DNA of 64,000 nucleotides from the NCBI GenBank assembly GCA_027575805.1, contig JANBPU010000047.1:1-64000 (forward strand), written 5' to 3'. The position numbers and the translations under genes were made by a program. Origin of the DNA: Mycoemilia scoparia. Taxonomy: Eukaryota; Kickxellomycota; Kickxellomycetes; Kickxellales; Kickxellaceae. The notes under the pieces were generated by a model. That model was not told the origin of the DNA and did not search any database. It saw nothing but the letters and a program-made list of their open reading frames with translations. The number at the start of each line of letters is the position of its first letter. Positions within the stretch are counted from its first letter, which is position 1. Positions 22,131-32,549 of the stretch are shown here, in pieces.

Positions 22131-23402
22131 AAAGGAAAGCGGGGATACCTTGCTAACTATACTTTATGTTGGATTGGTTCGATCTAAGTTTTTTGACGGA
22201 GTCTAAATGGTTAGTTTGCTGTCTGAGTTAAATCGACTCTTTCTCAGAGTTTATTTGTGGGAGCTGGGCGGATGCAGTAGTAGACTGATTAAATAATGCG
22301 AAATTTACCAGTTGGTTGGATACATATATATCAGTGCCAAATTCCCAACAGGCATCAACAGGCTAATGCCGTCAAAGAATATATATATATAGTTTAGACA
22401 AAGTAAAAGAGAACTGTACCAAGTGCCTTTGCCATAAACTATTGTGAGGCAAAAGATACAACGAAAGATTGTTATTTATTAATCTGATCGATAATTTTGA
22501 TTGATTGGGTAAACAAAAGCAGCCCAATGATGTTGATTCATTTAAACTAACTTACACATACATTTGCGTCATACAAATGGGATAAAGAACCAGTCCACGC
22601 TCATTGCAATCAAGGAGGTTACTTTGAAACATAAAATACAGATTGATTTATAATACTTCAGGCTAAACAGGGCTCTTTTTGGCAGTTATATGTATTTGTT
22701 TTGACTAAAATATTGCAAACTTGACATCTGGTGTCAAGGTCATTGGGCCAAGAATGGAGTGCGACATCCACAAGAGCAAAGCTGCAGAGTTAACTATACG
22801 AATGCGGAGTGCCATTTTGATCACCAGTGTTCATTAACACTCCACAACATCCACAACCCCACTTGTCTATCCTTGCACAGGCTTGGATTGCCTTTCTCAG
22901 TACTTCTGTATGCTGTTAATTGCAAGGTTGTCACTCGCATACTCTAATAAATAGCAGCTCGTTGTTATTGCTTCTGGCAATACTATCATTATTGTTACTT
23001 TCCCTCTTTTATCCTCTAACTTGTATTTTCAATAAATCCCTATATTTTATATTATATATTGAGTATCTGCCCGCATTTAACCCAAAGTATACTCTAACGT
23101 ACATACCCAATTAGTCTCCCCGAATTGCCTGTGTAAGTATTTAAAGCAATATCTCCGTCTCCACCACCCTGTATCTGGTACTATTTCCAAATGCGTGGAA
23201 TCTGAAACACCTATATCTAACTCATTCAATACCAACAAACTACTGCTGCTGCCACTAAATATATTGCCCCATGTGTGTTATAGCCCGACAGCCAAAACCG
23301 TTGGTCTTAGTCATAAGTATATACCTTTACACCTACAGAGAAAGAAGTAGACGGCCTTTTATCTTCAAGTTCTACTCTCTGAAGGGATAAACATACTATA
23401 AA
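22131..23402. promoter_or_regulatory. Divergent promoter region between helicase and myosin genes
   Basis: 1.27 kb between two divergent starts. It holds AT repeats near 22379-22391 and a pyrimidine-rich tract from about 22860 to 23390, which probably forms the myosin 5' leader. No ORF or element is recognised. Confidence 0.45.
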
Positions 23403-26400
23403 ATGGCACAGAGATCACAATCTCCTTTCCTAGGAACGCACGATTGGGATGCGCTAAAAGCATACACAAAGGTAAAAATATGAGCAATGCTCGACATGTC
23501 CATGCTGATTAATATGCTATATGCCTTCCAAAAGCGATGTTGGCTCATAGATGTTTTTCTCCACTTGAAAAGGATGTCCATGCCTGGTTCCAGCTGGACT
23601 GTGAATCAGGTTGGTTCACAGCCATCCTTGTTGACAAGATAATAGATGAGAAAGTAAACTTGATACGCATGGAGTTCAAAAGAAACGTGTCCGATACGGT
23701 ATTTGAAAAAAGTTTACTCGCAAAAGAAAGCAATGATTTGTACGATACTTCCTCTTTTAGCGGCATCCATACGGGCTCGGCAACTATAACACCGACACAC
23801 TCTCCTGTAAAAACAAAGCCCAAGCCAGGAGCTTTTGATCACCTCAGTCAGTCGCCAACAATATCTGGTCTTGAATGGGATGATGATGGTTATATTATCT
23901 TTGAAGCCACCTTTGATGAAGTTTTTGAAAAGAAAACAAAGGAACTGCCATACCTCCGTAATCCATCAGCGCTAGAAGGAGTTGAAGATTTGACCAACCT
24001 CAGTTATTTACATGAGCCCGCCATTTTGTACAACTTGCAAGAGCGCTATCGACGAAATGAAATTTACACCTATTCTGGCGTTGTGTTGGTTGCAATAAAT
24101 CCATTTGACAGCATTCCCCTCTATACCGAAAAGATCATGAAATGGTACGCTGGAAAGAGAAGGTCAGAAAGACCGCCCCATCTGTTTGCTATTGCTGAAG
24201 ATGCTTACCACGGAATGGTCAGCGATGGAAAGAACCAGACCATCATAGTCTATGGTGAGTCTGGTGCTGGTAAGACCACCAGTGCGAAGTATATTATGAG
24301 ATATTATGCCCAGGCACACCATGCCGAAACCAATGGCTCGAGCATGACCAGGGTGGAGCAGCAAATCTTGGCCACAAACCCTGTTCTTGAATCCTTTGGT
24401 AATGCAAAGACTGTAAACAACGACAATTCATCGAGATTTGGTAAATATATCGAGATCAAATTCGGCAAGGATCGGTGCAGCATCGTTGGCGCATGGATTC
24501 GTACGTTCTTGCTCGAAAGATCTCGTGTAGTTTATCAACCAGAAATGGAGCGTAACTATCATGTGTTTTATCAGCTGTTGGCCAGCAGTGGCATTGACAA
24601 CATAAAGGAACCGCTGGGTCTCGGCAACAAAACCGCATCTGACTTCAATTACCTTATTCAGGGCGGCGAAAAAGGTCGTCAAATTAATGGTGTCAACGAT
24701 GCTACCGAGTTCAAAGCGACTCGCGATGCGCTCGCACTGGTTGGTATTGATGAGGCCAAACAAAAGGACATTTGGCGAGTACTGGCAGCTCTCCTGCACT
24801 TGGGTAATGTCACAATTACATCTTCCACTACGAAAGGCGTGGCTAGCTGCAAAGAGGACTATTCTTTCGAAAAGGCTACTGAGCTTTTGGGTGTAGATTC
24901 TCAGAAATTCCGCCAATGGCTTACCAAGAAACAGATTGTGACACGCAAAGACTCCATCCAAACCAACATCAATGCCACCCAGTCCATGGTTGTCCGTGAC
25001 TCGATAGCCAAGTTCATATACGCTCGCTTGTTTGACTGGATCATCCGACCCATAAATGAATCTCTTTTACCTGCAGATGCCGCTGCTGAGGCAACGACAT
25101 TTATCGGTGTCTTGGACATATATGGTTTCGAATACAGTGAAAAGAACTCATTTGAGCAGTTCTGCATCAACTTTGCTAATGAAAAGCTTCAGCAGCACTT
25201 TAACCACCATGTATTCAAGGTTGAGCAACAAGAATATATGCGCGAGAAACTCCAGAACTGGAAGTTTATCGACTTTAAGGACAACCAGCCCTGTATCGAT
25301 CTCATAGAAGGGAAGCCCGTCAGTATTCTTTCAATTCTAGACGAAGAGAGCCGCCTGGATACCGGAACCGACAGAAGCTTCACCGAAAAGCTTTTTAGTC
25401 AGTTTAGTTCCAACAGCAATCAATCTATTTCGGCACCAAAGAAATCCAGAGCCAATGCGATACTATCGTCCATTGGGTCTAATAGAAATAAGACACCACC
25501 CTCAAATACCACTTTTGGAAACCCCACCACAAACCACACCGTAAACTCATTCTTTACCAGGCCACGCTTTTCAAATCAAGCATTTGCAGTCAAGCACTAT
25601 GCCTGTGAAGTTACCTACGATAGCGAAGGGTTCTTGGAAAAGAATCGGGATACCGTTCCTGACGAGATTATGGAGCTCCTCCGTAAAAGCTCATTTTCGA
25701 TGGTTTCCAGCCTGGTTGATGTTGACGTCATGGACCAAAGCACATCCGGCTATGCTAGTAAGGACCTTGAAGTGCACGCGCCGAACCAGGACTTACCAAA
25801 GGCTAGTGGTAGAATGAATAAAGTGCGTTCCATATTCGAAACACATGACAACATCTTTGGCGATACCTCGAGCTTTAGGTCATCTTATGCCTCGGGCGAT
25901 CTCGTGGGTCCTGGGCGCCAGCGCAAATCAGCCCCCACTCTGGCCACCAAATTCAAGCACTCCCTCAAACATTTGATGAGCACACTTGCTGCCACAGATA
26001 TGCACTATATTCGATGCATAAAGCCCAACTCAAGCAAGGAAAAGTGGTGCTTTGAACCAAACATGGTTCTCAATCAGCTACGCTCCTGCGGTGTTCTTGA
26101 AACAATACGCATCAGCAAAGCAGGCTATCCTTCGCGTATGCCCATCCAGGCTTTCAACGAGCGGTATTCACTATTGATGGATGCCAAAGTCAGCCAAATA
26201 GCAAGGGAAAGGAGAAAACCAGAAGCCAGAATCAACGGTTGGGGTGATAATGATGCTAAACTGGTAGGCTCACGACAACGAAAAATGTCAGTGACATCTG
26301 ATGGCAAAGCATGGGAGCGCTTCAATACCAGAAAGTCGGTTATTATGAACAAAGGATTCAGCCTAGAGGATCTTACTATTTCCCAAATGAGCATTTCGCA

Positions 26401-28093
26401 AACCACAGATGAAGATCGTGATACTTGTGCAAAGATTGCTGCAATGTTTTTGGACAAATCTGAGGATAGATATCAAATTGGCTTGACAAAGATTTTCTTT
26501 AGGGCTGGCCAGTGGGCAGTTATGGAAAACTTGCGAACAGACTTAATAACAAAGACAGCGATAACAATCCAAAAGAATATCCGCGCATATAAAGCACGGA
26601 CGCAATTTCAGGCTTATAAGGAGGCAGCTCTAAAGATACAGAGGTGGTACCGCACAGTCACCCTTTGGAGCAGACTTAGGAAGATTGGTCGTGACAACGC
26701 AGCCAGCAAAATCCAGAGACAATGGTTACTATATAAGGAAAATCAGAGGTATTTTGAAGCCTGTGATACCATACAGATTTTGCAGACCGCTTGTCGTTTT
26801 GTTCTGGCCAAATCAGATGTTCTTCAATTATGCAGAAGCCCTTCGAATAAGCAACCAGCTTTGACCATTGCGTCCCGAATGGAAAGCACATCTTTGAAAA
26901 ACAAAGTTTCTGGTATTCCTGAATTTATCAAGTACAACACAAGTGACAAGTCTCACATTGAAAATTCGGTTTCTGATTCTGATTCTGGGTTTGCCGAAAA
27001 ATACAATTTGTCATCTCTAAGGGATAATGGAGCCCACACAAATATTCAAGAATCTCAAACGGTGGCCAAAAATTCTAAAAGATTCGGCTTCCGCAAGGAT
27101 ATACCCAATAGTGGATATCGTACCTGGAATAACAATTGTCATAATAACAACAGTGTCGTAAGAGATGTTAAAGACAACAGCGGTGACAGACAGGAAGCAT
27201 TCTCAGCTTCTCATCCTGATAGAAAAATAAGGCAGCCTAAAAGAATATCAGCCTCGCCTAAACCAGGACATGTTCCACAAAATAATGAGCATCATAGTCA
27301 ACAACAATTCCAGTTTACCAACCCACAGGGTTCAGACTACGGAGTTGAAAATCCACTAGAGCTTATCACTATTGCCAAGCGTCGCCAGGTTGTTGAAGAT
27401 GCCCGCAGGAATCTTCTTAGAGCTTGTAATCAGTCTTCGCCATACCACAAACCTCATATGATTCCATCAGCAGCAGAGGTTTGTGTATCATCGAGCTATC
27501 AGAGGACAAGTGAGGCCAAGTGCTCAAACGGATCTATAAAAAGTCCTACCTCATCTATTGGGAGCCCAGAGCCCAATGACCTTGAGAGTTCTCCTGGAAA
27601 TAATATATCAAACTCTTACTTTTTGACCAGAACAGGCTATATGAGTATATCTCCAAATGCAGCGCCCAGACGCCGGAGATTTAGTAGAGGAAATGCGAAT
27701 GGTACGAATATGAACCGAAAGGAGTCTCCGTTGCTTAAAAAGTCGCCAAAACTTAGGCAGCAGCAGCTCGATGCAGAATTAGCATCATTTGATGAGCATA
27801 ATGGCAACGCTAGCGATCACTCTACACACAGCAACACTGACCAGTTATACAAGAAAAACCTTTACCGCCTTCCATCCAGACTGCCTTTCTTCACACAAAA
27901 TACAGATATAGTAAGAGCTAACAGGCACTCATTGTTCCAGATAGCTCACAGTCATAGCTCTAGTACCAACTCGACAAATAGCAATGAGAGTGTCGGTAGC
28001 AGGCTTCAACGATCCTCTGCTTGTTTAACTAAGGCAGATATTGGCAGTATTTCTCCAAAGCAAAACACCCCCTCGATTTTCGCTAATAAATAA
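23403..28093 (+). CDS. Class V-like myosin without recognisable cargo-binding tail
   Basis: Exon 1 is 23403-23471 and exon 2 is 23573-28093; the intron 23472-23572 (GTAAAA...TTGAAAAG) restores the frame, giving about 1529 residues. An alternative is a start at the in-frame ATG 23537. An N-terminal SH3-like domain (to ~80) precedes the motor, which carries GESGAGKT at 251-258, switch I NNDNSSRFGKYIEI, relay DIYGFEYSEKNSFEQFCIN, an actin-binding loop with HYIRCIKPN, and LRSCGVLETIRISKAGYPSR before the converter. There are inserts of about 45 residues (near 640) and 75 residues (near 900). About four IQ-type repeats follow (1020-1105). The remaining ~420 residues are Ser/Asn-rich and disordered, with no long coiled coil and no DIL globular domain. 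It would be an actin motor, perhaps monomeric. Confidence 0.85.
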
Positions 28094-29574
28094 GCTCCCC
28101 CCCCCCCACCGCATACCATATTTCCTCCACGTCTACACTCAGTCATCCGCGTCTCCCAATGTGTTAAACCCTGCCCCCATGTAGTCCTATTCAGCCCTCG
28201 CCCTGTGTCATCACTATCTACCAAAAATCCTACAAAACAAATCCACATACTCACACAGCTGTTATTACTATAACTTTTCAATATTTTTTTACAAAAATAT
28301 TATCATGATCCCTTATTTCACGCATTTCATATTCATTTTATTTATCTCGTGCCTTTAACGACCATCAGAGCATCACCTTTTATCTTACAGCTGTAATGGC
28401 ATTTAATTATGCGCTTAATAAAATTTCGTTCAAAAATTCTAAAACTAATTAATAAGTGAGATCTCATCAAGTACCTTTTTGCTCCTGTAATTCCTTTCAA
28501 GCTAAAAATGCAGGAGTATCACCACCTACCTCTGTCGTTTGCGAAACATTAAATGAAATTAGGTTATTTCTAACCTATAATTTTCTTTGCTTTTGTGAGC
28601 TGTAGCCTCCTTAATTTGATTTGATTATCCGAATAAATATTAAGCTATTTATGCTTATGGGATTAGATTTGAAAATAGTTTATTGATATGAAAAACACAC
28701 TTCATCGCTTATCCTTATCAAGACACCGGCAGAATAATGGCCTGATGCAGGTACAAGATGGCTGATCTTAAATGCGTAGGTAGGGCCTTTACCAGAGCAA
28801 AGTGTAGGTTAAGGTTTGCTGTAGCATGATGACCTAAAGCAAAGCGAGGGAAGTCATCTATTATACTAATAATTGAAACCAAACTTGCTATTGTCTACAT
28901 TTAATTTCCTATATTTACTTAATCTTGTTGGTCAGTATGGCTTAAACAGTAGTTACAATTCAGACTTTTAAAGAAAACAAATTTGTAGTTTAAGTATGGA
29001 GGAGCACGTTATTGAAAAGGAATAACAGACTTTCATACTTAGGATACATGCTCGATCGGATACAAGACCCTTGAAATTGACCAAGGCTAACTGACTGATC
29101 TGCTTAATCAGCACAGATAGGTACCACATCTACCTATACTGGCTATCATATATTTCAGCATATTATGTGTGTTTACTTTCTATCAAAGACTGGTCGAGCC
29201 CTGAGAATTATTATGATGGGTCGCATAGGATCGTCCTTAATAGCGAAGATCATACCAGTGGTCACTTGGATTTGACCTGAAGAGTGTTACCACCAACATT
29301 GTATAAAAGGGAGAGATCGAGAGTAAAAAAAGGAATCACTCTAATAAGAATCCAAACTGGTGGCTGCACGCTGATCTTTTCATCTTGCTATCATCAAGCT
29401 AATGAGTAATTATCATAAATTCTGATCACTTCTTTGGTACTTTTGCTATTAATCGATAACCCCTTTTCACTTTTTTGTGCCTCCTACATATAATTTTTTA
29501 CATATACGTTTGTGTGCTTCCTATTGCTCAACTTTAAATTCCACTAAGGTAGCAATTCGTTTACACATTACAAC
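28094..29574. other. Intergenic region between myosin and aconitase
   Basis: It starts with a C-rich run (about 28097-28108) right after the myosin stop. AT-rich sequence follows with no ORF of note and no inverted-repeat element. The last 300 bases probably form the aconitase promoter. Confidence 0.5.
29301..29309 (+). promoter_or_regulatory. TATA-like box upstream of aconitase
   Basis: GTATAAAAG lies about 270 bases before the aconitase ATG, within otherwise mixed sequence. Its use implies a leader of over 200 bases. It is assigned by motif and position only. Confidence 0.35.
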
Positions 29575-32013
29575 ATGTCATATCTCCAAATAGCTCGCAA
29601 TAGAGTTTCTTCTATTACAAATGGTACCACTATCCAAGCTCTATTGAGATCCTTAGCAACTGGTACCAGCTACTTGCGATCATACGCGACAACAACCAAC
29701 ACAGCATCTGCGGGTCCAAACGGCCCTCAAGCAAAGACATCGGTACCTCAGTATGCACTCTTCGAACAAAAACTGGCAACTGCTCGTTCGACTATCTTCA
29801 AAGACAGACAGTTAACATTAGCAGAAAAGATATTGTTTGCCCATTTGGACAAGCCAGAGAATCTGACTGATGTCCCAGTTCGTGGTGAAACCTATTTGAA
29901 GTTAAGGCCTGATAGAGTAGCTATGCAAGATGCATCAGCCCCTTTGGCATTGCTTCAGTTCATGTTGGCCAATATGCCCCAGACTGCTGTCCCAGCATCG
30001 ATCCACTGCGATCACTTGATTGAGGCATGGGAAGGCGCTGATTCGGATGTAAAGGCTAGTTGGGAGACCAGTCGTGAAACATATGAGTTTTTAAGGGCTG
30101 CTGCCGCAAAGTATGGTATAGCATTCTGGAAGCCAGGATCGGGAATTATCCACCAGATCGTGCTGGAGAACTATGCTGCACCAGGAACCCTCATGGTCGG
30201 AACTGACAGTCACACACCTAATGCTGGCGGGTTGGGAATGTTGGCCATTGGAGTCGGTGGTGCTGATGCTGTTGATGCCATGGCAGGGATTCCTTGGGAA
30301 TTAAAATCCCCGCGTATCTTGGGTGTCAAGTTGGTAGGTCAGCTAGGTGCTTGGTGTAGTCCCAAGGACGTTATTCTTCACTTAACGGGATTGTTGACAG
30401 TTAAAGGCGGTACTGGATCAATTGTTGAGTACTTTGGTGAAGGCGTCAATTCGTTGTCCTGCACAGGCATGGCTACTATTTGTAACATGGGTGCTGAGAT
30501 CGGTGCCACTACTTCAGTGTTCCCCTATGGTCCAGCAATGAGACGCTATCTTAAAGCTACTGACAGAGTCAAGGTATCCGAAGGTGCTGACTGGGCTCAG
30601 GGTAGCTATCTTTGTGCGGATCCTGATGTTATTGCCCACCCAGAAAAGTACTATGACCAGATTATTGAAATTGACTTGTCCAAACTCGAGCCATCATTCA
30701 ATGGCCCATTCACTCCTGATCTGTCTACACCACTATCGCAAATGAAGGGTGCCGTTAAGAAAAACCAATGGCCTGAAAATGTTAGTGCTGCACTCATTGG
30801 CTCATGCACCAACTCCTCATACCAGGATCTTTCACGTGCCGCATCGATTGCTCGCCAGGCTGCTGCCAAAGGTCTGACCGTTGCTGAGGGAACCCGCTTT
30901 TTGGTAACCCCTGGTAGTGAGCAGATAAGAGCTACTATGGAGCGTGATGGACTTATGGCCGCTTTTGAGTCCATTGGAGCAAAGAAGCTCGCCAATGCCT
31001 GTGGTCCTTGCATTGGTCAATGGAATAGAAGCAATGAAGAAGTAGTCAAGGACAAAAAGCCAAACTCAATTGTGTCTAGCTTCAACCGTAACTTCAGAGC
31101 TCGCAACGATGGCAATCCCAATACCCTGAACTTTTTGAGTTCTCCCGAAATGGTCATGCTCTCTGCACTTTCTGGAAAGGTTGGCTTTGATCCTGAGAGC
31201 GATACTTTAATTGGTAAGGATGGAAAGGAGTTCAAGCTAGAACCTCCCACTGGCGATGAACTCCCAAGCAAGGGATATGAGGCTGGACGCGAAGAGTATA
31301 AGCCACTACTAAAGTATGACCCTGAAACTCCCATTCCAATCGCGCCTACTTCTAAGTTCTTCCAGGTCATGGAGCCCTTCCCCGCTTGGCCAGGAAAGGA
31401 TTATGAGGGTCTGCCCATCCTTATCAAAGCACACGGAAAGTGTACCACTGACCACATTTCCGCTGCTGGAAAATGGCTTAGATATCGTGGCCATCTCGAT
31501 ATTCTTTCCAACAATACTCTAATTGGTGCCATCAACGCAGAAAATGGTGAAGCCAACAACATTTGTAATCAGATAACCGGAGAATGGGGTCCTGTCCCAG
31601 ATGTTGCACGTTATTACAAGGCCAACAGACTTCCTTGGGTAGTTATTGGTGATGAAAACTATGGCGAAGGAAGTGCTCGCGAAAGTGCTAGTTTAAGTCC
31701 TCGTTATCTTGGCGGTGTTGCTGTAATAGTTAAGAGCTTTGCTCGCATCCATGAAACCAACCTGAAGAAGCAAGGAATGTTGCCACTTACTTTCTCTGAT
31801 CCCAAGGATTATGACCTTGTTGACCCATCTGACAAGGTCAGCATCCTGGGCTTGTCATCAATTGCCCCTGGCGTCCCACTTACGCTCAAGTTGGAGAAGA
31901 AGAGCGGTGAGGTTGTTGAACTCAAGGTTAACCACACGTTCAACGACAATCAGATAGGTTGGTTCAAAGCTGGCTCTGCTTTGAATGAAATTGCAGAGAT
32001 GAGAAGGCAATAA
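29575..32013 (+). CDS. Mitochondrial aconitate hydratase (aconitase family)
   Basis: A single 812-codon ORF. Residues 1-45 are rich in Arg/Ser/Thr with no acids, a mitochondrial targeting peptide. The iron-sulfur cluster ligands are present: Cys411 in GSCTNSSYQD, and Cys476 and Cys479 in NACGPCIGQW. Family signatures include MQDASAPLALLQFM, IHCDHLIEA, GTDSHTPNAGGLG, VGGADAVDAMAGIPWEL, GMATICNMGAEIGATTSVFP and TDHISAAGKWLRYRGHLD. It interconverts citrate and isocitrate in the TCA cycle. Two deviations are visible: the block usually written GSSREHAALEPR reads GSARESASLSPR, and RNFTGRND reads RNFRARND, though the two Arg residues of the latter are kept. It may therefore be the second fungal mitochondrial aconitase, which in some species dehydrates homocitrate for lysine synthesis; this is inference. 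Confidence 0.93.
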   Translation: MSYLQIARNRVSSITNGTTIQALLRSLATGTSYLRSYATTTNTASAGPNGPQAKTSVPQYALFEQKLATARSTIFKDRQLTLAEKILFAHLDKPENLTDVPVRGETYLKLRPDRVAMQDASAPLALLQFMLANMPQTAVPASIHCDHLIEAWEGADSDVKASWETSRETYEFLRAAAAKYGIAFWKPGSGIIHQIVLENYAAPGTLMVGTDSHTPNAGGLGMLAIGVGGADAVDAMAGIPWELKSPRILGVKLVGQLGAWCSPKDVILHLTGLLTVKGGTGSIVEYFGEGVNSLSCTGMATICNMGAEIGATTSVFPYGPAMRRYLKATDRVKVSEGADWAQGSYLCADPDVIAHPEKYYDQIIEIDLSKLEPSFNGPFTPDLSTPLSQMKGAVKKNQWPENVSAALIGSCTNSSYQDLSRAASIARQAAAKGLTVAEGTRFLVTPGSEQIRATMERDGLMAAFESIGAKKLANACGPCIGQWNRSNEEVVKDKKPNSIVSSFNRNFRARNDGNPNTLNFLSSPEMVMLSALSGKVGFDPESDTLIGKDGKEFKLEPPTGDELPSKGYEAGREEYKPLLKYDPETPIPIAPTSKFFQVMEPFPAWPGKDYEGLPILIKAHGKCTTDHISAAGKWLRYRGHLDILSNNTLIGAINAENGEANNICNQITGEWGPVPDVARYYKANRLPWVVIGDENYGEGSARESASLSPRYLGGVAVIVKSFARIHETNLKKQGMLPLTFSDPKDYDLVDPSDKVSILGLSSIAPGVPLTLKLEKKSGEVVELKVNHTFNDNQIGWFKAGSALNEIAEMRRQ

Positions 32014-32549
32014 GCTATTCTAGATTGATTTTGTCTGTTTATTCTCTGTTGCTTATGCATATATTTATTAAATATAAAATATATATTTTTGGTCTATCAC
32101 TTTTATAGTTTGTTATTGTAATGTTAATTAAACATGGCGGTATAGCCCTTGGGATACGGGTATATTGTAACTAGTTTCGCTTTCTGCCTTTAGCTGCTTT
32201 TAAAAAGCAACCCAGTCTAACCATTAAAGCGATCACAAGCTAATTAAATCATTATTCAAAAGCGTAGTTATTTTTGGATGATGATTTCTCACACTACCTG
32301 CACGCACACACAAACAATCGCAGGTACACAAAACTCTCATGCCACTCACAAAATAATGGATTGGCTCTGATGATGCCATTTTCTATGAAAACAAGTAAAG
32401 TGCATCCTAGACACTAGGATATATATCTTGCTTGTCCTTGCATCCATCACTCTATTATAAATTTAAAGCTCGATACATTCATTTGTTCGGGCATCCTAAC
32501 CTTTGAGGCCAATTAATAGCAGAGCCGAGACGGAGAATCCTATAGAACC
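32014..32549. other. Intergenic region between aconitase and eIF3a
   Basis: AT-rich 3' flank of aconitase followed by the eIF3a promoter. I see no gene or element. A short CA-rich tract lies near 32300-32335. Confidence 0.45.
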
